From Symmachiella dynata (GTDB taxonomy: Bacteria; Planctomycetota; Planctomycetia; Planctomycetales; Planctomycetaceae): a stretch of 64,000 nucleotides of DNA. The notes beneath the pieces were generated by a model. The model ran no database searches. It had not been told where the DNA came from and saw only the letters and a program-made list of their open reading frames with translations. Shown here piece by piece: positions 1-10,685 of this stretch (positions are counted from its first letter, which is position 1; each line of letters starts with the position of its first letter). The stretch is taken from contig NZ_CP036276.1 in NCBI RefSeq assembly GCF_007747995.1, forward strand, positions 3,277,001 through 3,341,000, read 5' to 3'. A program made the position numbers and the translations under genes.

Positions 1-1
1 G

Positions 2-1039
2 GGGCATCTGTATGCGGGAACCGGTCGTTATCTCTCCGCTGGATCGGCGCTTCCTGAATCGCCGAATGAAACGCCGGGGGGGAAAGTGTATCGCTATGAA
101 GGTCCGGGGCAGTGGGTTGATTGCGGCAAATTGCAAAATCCAAAGACCGGCGAATCATTCACAACCGGTGGTTTGGTTGTTTATCAAGGCGCGTTGTACG
201 CCGGACCTTCCAAGCATCCCGGGCGGGGGTTGTATCGCTACGAAGGGGGCAAGAATTGGGAATTTCTGGGAGAGCCGGGGCATCGCGTGACCTTTCCCGT
301 GGTCCATAACGGATCGATGTATTTCGCATCGCTGGATGGCGGGGGCATTGAACGTTACGACGGCGAGGGAAAGTTCGCCGATGTCGGAAAACCCGAGGGA
401 ATCACCCAGTCGTATGGGTTTGCGATTTACCGCGGTGACTTGTACTGCTCGACATGGCCCAATGGTGAAGTGTTTCGTTATGGCGGCGGGCAGGATTGGA
501 TCAATGTCGGTCGACTCGGCGACGAAAAAGAAGTGATGGGGATGGCGGTCTACAACGGCGGGTTCTTTGCGGGCACACTGCCGTTGGCTGAAGTGTATCG
601 CTACGACGGCGGTAGCAATTGGTCGCGGACCGGGCAATTGGATACCACGCCGAACGTCAAATATCGCCGCGCATGGTCGATGGCTGTGCATGACGGCCGG
701 TTGTATTGCGGGACCTTGCCTTCGGGACATGTCTATTCGTTGGAGGCGGGCAAAAGCGCGACGTATGGTCACGCGCTGCCTGCGGGTTGGGTCCATCTGG
801 CAGCGGTGCGGGGGCGTGATCATTTGCGGCTGTACGTCAATGGAAAACTCGTCGCCCGTTCGTCGCAGTTTGCTGCCAAGGACTATGACGTCTCCACCAC
901 CAAACCGCTGACGATTGGCTTCGGTCCACAGGATCATTTCAACGGCAAGCTTGCAGAGGTGCGTCTGTATGGCCGCGCGTTGACGGATGCCGACATCGCG
1001 CAGTTGGCGAAGGTGAAAAAGAGTGCTGCAGGTCAATAA
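2..1039 (+). CDS. Exported beta-propeller protein with C-terminal LamG domain (5' end outside window)
   Basis: The reading frame is open from the first bases of the window, so the gene starts upstream; the ATG at 86 is internal. About 345 codons are present. The body is built of repeats of the type LYxGT...VYRYxGxxxWxxxG, seven or so blades, as in kelch-like or galactose-oxidase-like propellers. The last ~90 residues (from about 760) have the LamG/concanavalin fold signature, with WVHLAAVR, LYVNGKLVA and AEVRLYGRALTDADI. LamG modules in planctomycetes usually sit on exported glycan-binding or degrading proteins. The ligand is unknown, and without the N-terminus the signal peptide and any catalytic domain cannot be judged. 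Confidence 0.8.
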   Translation, partial: GHLYAGTGRYLSAGSALPESPNETPGGKVYRYEGPGQWVDCGKLQNPKTGESFTTGGLVVYQGALYAGPSKHPGRGLYRYEGGKNWEFLGEPGHRVTFPVVHNGSMYFASLDGGGIERYDGEGKFADVGKPEGITQSYGFAIYRGDLYCSTWPNGEVFRYGGGQDWINVGRLGDEKEVMGMAVYNGGFFAGTLPLAEVYRYDGGSNWSRTGQLDTTPNVKYRRAWSMAVHDGRLYCGTLPSGHVYSLEAGKSATYGHALPAGWVHLAAVRGRDHLRLYVNGKLVARSSQFAAKDYDVSTTKPLTIGFGPQDHFNGKLAEVRLYGRALTDADIAQLAKVKKSAAGQ

Positions 1040-1522
1040 ACGATAAAAGGCGGATGGGAAAAATGCGCCGAGGTTAGTGAATACGCGCGTCGTATTTACG
1101 TTGTATTTATCAGAGGCATGTTCATCGGCACGAAACCACAAATGATTGCGGCGTGCTTGGCAGCTTTCCGGAAATGACTTTTCATACAGACCTTTTTTTC
1201 ATCTATCGCATCCCTCAGTGAGCCGATTAGGATGAAAGAAGAACATCGAATTGAACGGTCATGTCTTTCGGGGTTTGCTGAGTACATTAGCACTGAATTT
1301 TGTTGTTGAAATGGTGGTTACCGTCGTGTCGAAACGTAAACACTACACTGCTTGGCAGATCCTTGCCGGGCATATCTTTCACGTCCCTTTTTCTTTCCGG
1401 TTGGTGTCTTAGCCACCCGGGAGGAGCAACGCGACAAGCCTGTCGTACTCATTGTTGAACGACGCCTCATCGTCTTGTCTCACTCCCCATCCCTAGACCT
1501 TTCCCCACAAATGGAGTCATCC
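1040..1522. other. Intergenic stretch without recognised gene
   Basis: About 480 bp between the propeller gene and the peroxidase. I see no convincing small gene, RNA gene or strong hairpin. The frame upstream of the peroxidase start is open back to 1352 but carries no signal peptide or domain and is treated as untranslated leader. Confidence 0.5.
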
Positions 1523-3703
<2,181 letters not shown>

Positions 3704-3763
3704 GCAGGACAACGTTGGACTTTGGCGTTGATCCGATAATTCCCGTAGCCAAGCATGGCAAAG

Positions 3764-3797
3764 CCGCTGAGTCGTTGATCTTTGAACGGCTCAGCGG
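3764..3797 (+). terminator. Hairpin downstream of the peroxidase gene
   Basis: A 13-bp stem (3764-3776 paired with 3785-3797, one G-U pair) with an 8-nt loop lies 60 bp after the peroxidase stop. There is no clear T-run, so it may be a weak terminator or 3'-end stabiliser. Confidence 0.45.
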
Positions 3798-3981
3798 TGG
3801 AGCTTATGCGCCTTGGTCAATTCTCCCGTCCCCCCCCCGCATTCTCAGTGCTGTTTTTTTGGCATAGTGGCCGATGCCGCCTGCCGGTATAATCCCGCCC
3901 CGCGGAGATTCTGTTCAGAAATCCGCGCATTCTCCTCTCTCAAAACTTCCCCTTTTCCTCTCTACTAGTGACGCAACTATT

Positions 3982-5556
3982 ATGTCTTGCGCCACGAATC
4001 GTGGACTCGTGCGCTTACGGCAGTGTTTACTGTCCGTAGTGATCGTCGCATGCGCCGGCGCCACTGGATTCGGGCAATCTGGCGGGGTGGATGAGATCGC
4101 TGAAGCGGATGGATTCGAACAGCGGATTCAAAAACTGGAAGCGGAACTCGCTGCGCTGCGGCGCGACCACGCGGGCGTGACTGCAGAGTCAGAAGCTGCG
4201 GAATCCGAAACTGTGGAATTCGCGGAGGCATTGATTCCTGCAGAGGAGTCGACGGGCGTTGTCACCATCTCGAATTGGACAAACTCTGGGTATTTGAGGT
4301 TCCAAGACGAGCCCAACGGTGCTGCCCTGCCCCAACCCAACTTGGGTGAGGATCCTGATTTGCCGAATCTTCCTCCGGGTTTTCGGGATCGTCTGGGACA
4401 ACCGCGGAGCTTGTTTGATACCTCCGAGTATCCCACCGTGAATTGGAGCGGGTTTTTGCAGTTGGATACGGGAATTGTGGATCAGGATGAACTGAATGTT
4501 GAGTCTGTGGGGCGGGTCGCGGCCGAGAGCGGTCTGCGGCGTGTCCGTTTGCGTGTGGATGGAAATGTGCGGGAGACCAGTACGTATGTGATCGACCTGG
4601 ATTTTGCCGCTTCGGGACATCCCAGTTTTCGCAACGTCATGCTGGCATTTCACGAAGTCCCGGTTGCGCAGAATGTTCAGATGGGATACTTCAAACAGTC
4701 GATTGGCATGCAAGCCATGACGAGCTCTAAAGACTTGCGGTTCATGGAACGCACTTTGCCGTTCGCGTTTGACCCGTTTCGACAAACCGGCGTGGGAGCC
4801 TTTGGGAACTGGGCGGGACGGAGGGGGAGTTGGTCATTATCCACCTTCGGATACCCGACCGATTCGTTCGGGGTGACTACTGGAGATGCGCTGGGGACCT
4901 CGATGTCGACCCGTGTTACCGGACTGCCTTATTATGAGGACGAGGGAGCACGATTGCTCCACATGGGAATGGGATATAGTTTCGGCTCTCCGTCAGACAA
5001 TATCGTGCGATATGCCATTCAACCCGGTTTTTTCGTCTCGGATCCCGGCAATCCGGACGCATCCACGGGGGTGCCCACGTTTGTGGATACGGGAAAAATT
5101 CCGGCGCGGGCTTTTCATATTTTTAATGCGGAACTGGCCGGGAACTTTGGATCTCTGTCGCTTCAGTCCGAGGCGACGTTTGCTGTCGTCGATCAAATTG
5201 GCGGCCCCACGTTGGCATTTGCCGGCGCGTATGCCTCGGTCGGATATGTCCTGACCGGGGAGACATATGGCTATAACCGGCGTAACGGAATTCTCCGCAA
5301 TATCGTTCCCAAAGAGAACTTCGATCTCAGTGGCGGGACCGGGGCATTGGAGCTGACGGCTGGTTGGTCGTACATCGATTTGAATAACAAGAATATCCTG
5401 GGGGGAGACATGCGCAACTTCATCCTCGGGGTGAATTGGTACGTCAGTCAAAGCGGACGGTTTACGATGAATATCATTCCCACACATTTGATTGACCCCG
5501 AGTACGGTTCGAGCGATGCAGTCGTCATCGGGGGACGGGCTCAGGTTGAGTTTTAG
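3982..5556 (+). CDS. Outer-membrane porin, OprO/OprP (phosphate-selective) family
   Basis: 524 aa from the ATG at 3982, which directly precedes a signal peptide (RQCLLSVVIVACAGATGFGQ). A short coiled coil (~50-75, QRIQKLEAELAALRRDH) is followed by an acidic linker and a beta-rich barrel with many alternating aromatic residues, ending in Phe (RAQVEF), as expected for an outer-membrane barrel recognised by BamA. The motif MGYFKQSIGMQ and conserved FMERTLP are typical of the OprO/OprP group (Porin_O_P). Family members pass phosphate or polyphosphate, but specificity is not shown by the sequence. It lies 180 bp before a second porin of the same family. Confidence 0.85.
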   Translation: MSCATNRGLVRLRQCLLSVVIVACAGATGFGQSGGVDEIAEADGFEQRIQKLEAELAALRRDHAGVTAESEAAESETVEFAEALIPAEESTGVVTISNWTNSGYLRFQDEPNGAALPQPNLGEDPDLPNLPPGFRDRLGQPRSLFDTSEYPTVNWSGFLQLDTGIVDQDELNVESVGRVAAESGLRRVRLRVDGNVRETSTYVIDLDFAASGHPSFRNVMLAFHEVPVAQNVQMGYFKQSIGMQAMTSSKDLRFMERTLPFAFDPFRQTGVGAFGNWAGRRGSWSLSTFGYPTDSFGVTTGDALGTSMSTRVTGLPYYEDEGARLLHMGMGYSFGSPSDNIVRYAIQPGFFVSDPGNPDASTGVPTFVDTGKIPARAFHIFNAELAGNFGSLSLQSEATFAVVDQIGGPTLAFAGAYASVGYVLTGETYGYNRRNGILRNIVPKENFDLSGGTGALELTAGWSYIDLNNKNILGGDMRNFILGVNWYVSQSGRFTMNIIPTHLIDPEYGSSDAVVIGGRAQVEF

Positions 5557-5735
5557 GATGACGTTTTGAAATTGTGAAGATTGATCCAATCTCTTAAACT
5601 CCTGCCGCGGCCTCCCTCCCCACTCCATTGTGGTGCATTCTCTCTCACCTCCCCAAACCAACTCACTCAAATCCAAAAAATCTTGGCGCCTCGTTTTCGG
5701 TCGCACTGCGCCGTTTGCCCTTTTATATCTGCTGA

Positions 5736-7304
5736 ATGAAACACTTTTCCTCAACAATCATAACGGCAATCGCAGCCGGGGTTTTGCTGGCGACCATGCC
5801 TGCTTCCGCTCGCGCAGACAAACCGGTTGATGTGGACGCGTTGCTGCGACGATTGGATGAGGCGGAACGGCGTTTACAGGTTTTAGAAAACGGGACGCCA
5901 CACGCACCCGCTGGCGAGGCACCGACCGGACAAGAAGCGGTTCCAGATCCTTCAGTGCGTAGTGAAGTCCAGGATGCGGCATTTTCCACCGCTAACCCGG
6001 TGTTTGATACCGAACCGGTGTCGTTCACTTATCAAGACCAAGGCAGTAACACCGGCGGTGGGACGAACGCAACCTCTCAACAGGGGACGTTGCCGCGGGC
6101 GAGCTCATTTGCGATCGATTACGATACTGGATTTGTGCTCCGTCCCGATGATAAAGATTCGATTCCCTATCAATTGCAAGTGAACGGTCGCATGCAAATC
6201 CGGCATGTTGGATTTAGTCGGGATGCGGATTTTTACTTCAACCGGGGCGATACCTTTCGCGGCGGGCCGCTACGGATTGATAACCGGAATGAAATCGAAC
6301 TCGAACGGGCGCGGCTGGTGTTCAGCGGATTTGTTCACGATCCCAAATTGGAATTCTTTTTGAATATCGACGGTGATACCGACGACAATCATCAAGCGAT
6401 CTTTCATGACTTTTGGTTCAACTATGAATTCAATGAGACCTTTGACTTGTATTTCGGCAAGGCATTCGTGCCTGGTAGCCGCGACTGGTTAAATGGCTCG
6501 ATGCGGACGCACTTTGCGGACCGGTCGATGGCGACGACGTTTTTTCGTCCTGATCGCAGCGTGGGCGTGTGGGCCATCGGCGAAGTGACTGAGGATCTGT
6601 TCTACCGCGTGATGGTGGCCAACGGATTTAGTGCGTCCGATTTGCAGTTTTCGCAATTGGATACAAGCTTAGCCTATTCGGGAACCATGTGGTGGGATGC
6701 GCTCGGTGATTATGGCAAGGGCTATGCCGACTTGAAGTGGCACGAAGACTTGGCAGTCCGCGTGGGGCAGAGTTTTACTTATGCCAGCCAACACGGGATC
6801 GATTCCTTGGGGGTTCCCGGATCGGAACAAAACTTCCTGCGGATCAGTGATGGGACGCGGTTGATTACTCCTAGTGCGTTGGCTCCGGGAGTGACGGTAG
6901 TCGGGTCGGACATTTACTTGTATGCGGTCGACGCCGCCTTCAAGTATCGGGGTTGGAGCGTCAACTCCGAACTGTACTTTCGCTGGTTGAATCAATTCAA
7001 AACAGTTGGCGGCACGATTCCGTATTCGCAATTGTATGCCTACGGTTTTTATGCCGACACCGGCTACATGATCTTGGAAAAGTCGTTGGAAGTCATTGCT
7101 CGCGCATCGCTCGTCGATGGCATGTTCGGAACCCGTTGGGAATACGCAACCGGTATCAACTGGTATGTCAACGGGACGCACCAGAACAAGGTGACCTTTG
7201 ATATCACAAAACTCGACGGCAGCCCCGTCTCCAATTCCGGCCCCAACTACGAAGTCGGGCAAGAAGGACTTCTGACGCGGCTACAATGGCAGATCGCGTT
7301 TTGA
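5736..7304 (+). CDS. Outer-membrane porin, OprO/OprP family (second copy)
   Basis: 522 aa. The signal peptide is residues 1-27 (IITAIAAGVLLATMPASARA), followed by a coiled coil (VDALLRRLDEAERRLQVLE), a disordered linker of ~80 residues rich in Thr, Ser and Gly, then the barrel. Family signatures include QVNGRMQIRH, ELERARLVFSG, FDLYFGKAFVPGSRDWL and the terminal Phe (LQWQIAF). The layout (leader, coiled coil, linker, barrel) matches the gene just upstream, but sequence identity looks low, so this is an old paralogue pair rather than a recent duplication. Substrate is not evident; phosphate or anions by family. Confidence 0.87.
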   Translation: MKHFSSTIITAIAAGVLLATMPASARADKPVDVDALLRRLDEAERRLQVLENGTPHAPAGEAPTGQEAVPDPSVRSEVQDAAFSTANPVFDTEPVSFTYQDQGSNTGGGTNATSQQGTLPRASSFAIDYDTGFVLRPDDKDSIPYQLQVNGRMQIRHVGFSRDADFYFNRGDTFRGGPLRIDNRNEIELERARLVFSGFVHDPKLEFFLNIDGDTDDNHQAIFHDFWFNYEFNETFDLYFGKAFVPGSRDWLNGSMRTHFADRSMATTFFRPDRSVGVWAIGEVTEDLFYRVMVANGFSASDLQFSQLDTSLAYSGTMWWDALGDYGKGYADLKWHEDLAVRVGQSFTYASQHGIDSLGVPGSEQNFLRISDGTRLITPSALAPGVTVVGSDIYLYAVDAAFKYRGWSVNSELYFRWLNQFKTVGGTIPYSQLYAYGFYADTGYMILEKSLEVIARASLVDGMFGTRWEYATGINWYVNGTHQNKVTFDITKLDGSPVSNSGPNYEVGQEGLLTRLQWQIAF

Positions 7305-7453
7305 AACGGTGCTGGCTGTGCAGTTTGAGCTTGGCTGGTAACTGCGGTTGCAACTCGCTTTGAGACCATGCAGTATGGAGTTGCCGTCTCGGGTGGCCTG
7401 GCGGTGAAAGTTGCTGCGGTGATTTTTAGACTCTAATGATTTTAAGGTGAAAT

Positions 7454-7912
7454 ATGACAAGTCGACCCACTAGGCGTCTTTACGCGTTAGGTCTGTTCTT
7501 GGCTTGTTCACTTTCGTGGGTTGGCTGCAGCAGTTCCTCACACCGGAATGAACCGATCACTATGCAGGGTCGTCTTGTCATTCAAGAGTATTCCGATGTC
7601 AAACCAGGGTCTCTTGATCGCGAAATTGAACTCACCAAGGACAGCGATTTCCAAAAGAATTTCAATGTATGGTTATCGAAGCCTCATAAAAAACAACACA
7701 GCTTCGAAACTTACGTCCCCATATTGGTTGTCGAAACCGATAAAACCATGGTGAATTTTGTGGGCGATACGGTCGTACTCGCTTCCAGAGAAAATCAAGA
7801 CGACGTTTGGACACAATATACATGGCCAGCTGACGAGGAAGCCATAAGATTGAAAGGAGAACTGCTCGAGTTATTTGAAAACCAAATCGACCGAGCGGCT
7901 CCCAATAATTGA
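7454..7912 (+). CDS. Putative lipoprotein of unknown function
   Basis: 152 aa. A good ribosome site (AAGGTG, 5 nt before ATG) supports the start. The N-terminus is a basic, hydrophobic leader ending in a lipobox-like LSWVGC, so the mature protein would begin at Cys ~25. The rest is short, mixed alpha/beta with no recognised domain. Composition is more A+T-rich than the porins, and the gene sits at the edge of the accessory patch with the 131 bp repeats and the SUKH-like gene, suggesting a shared origin. Function unknown. Confidence 0.65.
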   Translation: MTSRPTRRLYALGLFLACSLSWVGCSSSSHRNEPITMQGRLVIQEYSDVKPGSLDREIELTKDSDFQKNFNVWLSKPHKKQHSFETYVPILVVETDKTMVNFVGDTVVLASRENQDDVWTQYTWPADEEAIRLKGELLELFENQIDRAAPNN

Positions 7913-7959
7913 CGAGGGAAAGTTGAACGTCCCGAAATTTAGTTTGGGACGTTGGGTGA

Positions 7960-8090
7960 CCCCGAAAGATTCTTTCGGGGCGGCGTAGCCGCGGGAGATG
8001 TTGAGGAATTGTCAGCAACTTCGCGGCAAGCTCTCCTGCCGACTTCGTCGGGCCAGATAGAATCTATCTGGGGCACGCTGTGGAGCATGA
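7960..8090 (+). repeat. 131 bp multi-hairpin repeat, copy 1
   Basis: This direct repeat is ~89% identical to 8893-9023 (about 14 differences, no gaps). It contains five small dyads in series: 10-bp arms at 7960-7980; GCGGC/GCCGC at 7980-7992; CGGCA/TGCCG at 8024-8041; CCGAC/GTCGG at 8039-8051; and an 8-bp arm dyad at 8054-8070. It resembles a REP/BIME-like or non-autonomous hairpin element. No ORF of note. Confidence 0.85.
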
Positions 8091-8129
8091 TACTACGCGT
8101 TGTATTTCAAACTGGAGTTCACCAGATAC

Positions 8130-8855
8130 ATGACCGAACAGTCGATCGCAACCGTTTATGTTGACACAGCCATTGAGAGTCTGCGTCGGCACGATTTAAT
8201 GTGCTGTCCGGACCCGAATATGCCGGCGGAAATGCGTGATCCAAACGTGCCACCCTCGGGGGCTTGGCTAGCGTGGCAACCCATTGCGAGTACCGTGACC
8301 GACCAGGACATCGATGAGCTAGAAAGTCTTTACTGTGGCAAGTTGCCCGATTTGTATGTCGAGTTTCTCAAATACCGCCATTTCTACGAACTCACCGAAT
8401 GCGGAGTCTGTTTCGAAAGCCATGTCATCGGTCAATGGAAGGAGGAACTCACCAGATTGTATGACGTCTGCCGACAGGACTTTCCGACTGGTTCCCACCT
8501 TATTCCATTTGGTTCCCATGCATTATCGGATGCAGGTCCCGTATGTTTTGACTTTCAACAAAGGCACACAGACGGTGATTGCTCCATTGTGATTTGGGAC
8601 CACGAACCCCTAAACACAGATCAGGAAATAATTCCGCTATTCTCCTCTTCGGCGAAAATGTTTGAATCGATGACATTCAGTGCCAAATCGGAAATCGATT
8701 TTTTGGGTGGTGATCCCGTTGAAGACTCAGAAGAGGAGCTTATTCAAAAAGGGCAGTTACTTTCTCAATTCCTCGCAATAGACCCTAATGGTGCAGGTGG
8801 TCCAGCACGTGAGATTTGGACATGCTGGGGCGTTACACCACAAGCCACTAAGTAA
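8130..8855 (+). CDS. SUKH (SMI1/KNR4)-like protein
   Basis: 241 aa from ATG 8130; the frame is open upstream to a TTG at 8100. The central part (~45-200) resembles SMI1/KNR4 domains: an N-terminal helix ending in LPDLYVEFLKYRHFYEL, then the strand pattern LIPFGSHALSDAGPVCFDF and CSIVIWDHE, where the acidic/aromatic residues are typical. Many SUKH proteins are immunity proteins against contact-dependent toxins, others are of unknown role. No toxin gene is beside it. It is bracketed by two direct copies of a 131 bp hairpin repeat, which suggests acquisition or movement as a cassette (inference). The family assignment is by pattern only. Confidence 0.6.
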   Translation: MTEQSIATVYVDTAIESLRRHDLMCCPDPNMPAEMRDPNVPPSGAWLAWQPIASTVTDQDIDELESLYCGKLPDLYVEFLKYRHFYELTECGVCFESHVIGQWKEELTRLYDVCRQDFPTGSHLIPFGSHALSDAGPVCFDFQQRHTDGDCSIVIWDHEPLNTDQEIIPLFSSSAKMFESMTFSAKSEIDFLGGDPVEDSEEELIQKGQLLSQFLAIDPNGAGGPAREIWTCWGVTPQATK

Positions 8856-8892
8856 AAATCGCGTGAAACGAAGTGGTGGACCATGTGTTTGT

Positions 8893-9023
8893 CCCCGAAA
8901 GATTCTTTCGGGGCGGCGCAGCCGCGGGAGTTATTGGCAAATAGTCAGCAACTTCGTGGCAAGCTCTCCTGCCGACTTCGTCGGCCCAGATAGAATCTAT
9001 CTGGGCTACCCTGTGCTGCATGA
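8893..9023 (+). repeat. 131 bp multi-hairpin repeat, copy 2
   Basis: Second copy of the repeat at 7960-8090, same orientation, 37 bp after the SUKH-like gene. In this copy the last dyad is extended to 11 perfect base pairs (around 8984-9006), and compensated changes keep the stems, which argues for selection on structure. Confidence 0.85.
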
Positions 9024-9120
9024 CAGATCGCGTTTTGAATGTGCGACTGTCGCCTGTGCCGCGGCGTTGCCAGCCAACTGCAGTTGCATCTCGCTATCAA
9101 ATCAACCAGAATGCATGTGT
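9024..9120 (+). repeat. Diverged copy of the sequence that follows the second porin
   Basis: Bases 9024-9039 are identical to 7290-7305 (the last codons and stop of the porin), and a second block near 9076-9095 matches 7340-7359 at nearly the same spacing (36 versus 38 nt). This looks like a decayed duplicate of the porin 3' end and trailer. No functional gene is left here. Confidence 0.45.
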
Positions 9121-9197
9121 TGAGTTCATCCTGGAACGGGTGGCGTCGACTGCGCTACGGAATTGCCATGAATTGAGCAATGTGATCGGGGGGATCT

Positions 9198-10625
9198 ATG
9201 ACGGGCCCACGGACCGAAACGTTGACGTTGCCGCCGCGGGTCTCTCGCCGGGATGTGTTGCAGGCTGGAGCTCTCGGACTGGGAGCAGCATCGTTACTTC
9301 CCACATCTACTATCGCCGCTCCCCAGGTCGCCACGCGGCGAAAGTCTGTGATCTTTGTGTTTCTGACGGGCGGAATTTCGCAGCAGGACAGCTTTGATAT
9401 GAAGCCGGCGGCGCCGGTGGATGTTCGGGGCGAATTTCAACCGGTCTCCACGCGGACACCGGGCCTGCAAATCTGTGAGCATCTGCCGCTGTTGGCGCAG
9501 CGGACCGACAAATACGCGATACTGCGGACACTCGCCACCGGCAGCAATGGCCACGAACTGGCTTGTCACATGATGCTCACCGGGCGGTTGGATTTGCCGC
9601 CGGCATTCAACACGAACGACGCACCCAGCCCCAACGAATGGCCGTCGATTCCCTCGCTGGTGACGTATGCCACGCGCGGACGAAATAATTTGCCGCCGGC
9701 GGTCGTGCTGCCGCAACCAAGCATCAACGAGATCGGCCGCTTTCGACCCGGGCAGTATGCCGGACGGTTGGGACCGCGTTGGGAAGCATGGCACGTCGAC
9801 ATTGCCGCGAAGTGCCCGTTGGGGAATGGCGCCTGCCCGGACTGTTTTCGCTTCGACGGCTCGCCGTTTCAGCATGGCTCGCCAACGATCTTTGACACGC
9901 CACACCTCAAATTGCCCAACGGCGGCAATGGGCGGTTATCGGAACGGTTGAGTTTGCTGGCAGGAATCGAGCATCAACGGGAGCACATGCAGCGCGTGGC
10001 CCGTGTTGAGCAGCACGCAAAATTTCGCGAGCAGGCGGTTTCGGTCTTAGCCGATCCAACCACGAAAGAGGCCTTCGATGTGGAGAACGCCGATCCGAAA
10101 CTTGTGGAGCGGTATGGCAAAAACAAGTTTGGCCTATCCTGCTTGATGGCGTTTCGGCTGTCGCAAGCGGGGGTGAATTATGTGCAGGTCAATTTGGGGA
10201 AAAATTCCTCCTGGGATACACACTACGGCAATTTTGCGAATCTTAAAAACAACCTGCTCCCACCAATGGACCGAGCTGTGTCGGCGTTGATGGACGATCT
10301 GTTTGAAAGCGGCCTATCGGAAGAGACGTTGCTGATAGTGGGAGGCGAATTTGGGCGGACGCCAAAGATCAACAAAGATGCGGGGCGCGACCATTGGGAT
10401 CCGGTCAATTCGGTGTTGTTTGCCGGTGCGGGTGTCCCTGGCGGAAAGGTCATCGGCAAGACCGACGCGCTGGCAGCCTATCCGCTTTCCGGCCGGCAAA
10501 CGACGGAAAACTTTGCCGCGACAATATTTGATACGTTGGGCATCCCCTCCTCTACCAGTTGGACCGACCTCGACGGCCGTCCGCATCAGATTTATCATGC
10601 ACAGCCGCTTGAAGGATTGCTCTAA
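9198..10625 (+). CDS. DUF1501 family exported protein
   Basis: 475 aa; a GGGGGGA ribosome site sits 4 nt before the ATG. The Tat-like leader SRRDVLQAGALGLGAASLLP is followed by VIFVFLTGGISQQDSFDMKP, the usual DUF1501 entry. The alkaline phosphatase/sulfatase-like core shows LIVGGEFGRTPKIN and GRDHWDPVNSVLFAGAG. DUF1501 proteins are abundant in planctomycetes and usually pair with a PSCyt1/DUF1549/DUF1553 gene; this one has no such partner and instead precedes a second DUF1501 gene by 60 bp, likely in one transcript. The biochemical activity of the family is not established; a hydrolase role on sulfate or phosphate esters is inferred from the fold. Confidence 0.9.
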   Translation: MTGPRTETLTLPPRVSRRDVLQAGALGLGAASLLPTSTIAAPQVATRRKSVIFVFLTGGISQQDSFDMKPAAPVDVRGEFQPVSTRTPGLQICEHLPLLAQRTDKYAILRTLATGSNGHELACHMMLTGRLDLPPAFNTNDAPSPNEWPSIPSLVTYATRGRNNLPPAVVLPQPSINEIGRFRPGQYAGRLGPRWEAWHVDIAAKCPLGNGACPDCFRFDGSPFQHGSPTIFDTPHLKLPNGGNGRLSERLSLLAGIEHQREHMQRVARVEQHAKFREQAVSVLADPTTKEAFDVENADPKLVERYGKNKFGLSCLMAFRLSQAGVNYVQVNLGKNSSWDTHYGNFANLKNNLLPPMDRAVSALMDDLFESGLSEETLLIVGGEFGRTPKINKDAGRDHWDPVNSVLFAGAGVPGGKVIGKTDALAAYPLSGRQTTENFAATIFDTLGIPSSTSWTDLDGRPHQIYHAQPLEGLL

Positions 10626-10685
10626 CAGGCCATCGTATGCCGCTCCCCCCTTGCAAAAACTAAGGGGCTGAAGGACGATTAACGA

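Noticed and set aside
155-1141. 328-codon minus-strand frame opposite the first propeller gene
   Set aside because: Composition is rich in Arg/His/Cys with no domain, and the plus-strand frame has clear repeats and LamG. It is an antisense shadow from codon bias.
4189-4785. 198-codon minus-strand frame within the first porin
   Set aside because: No conserved motif; opposite strand of a well-supported porin gene.
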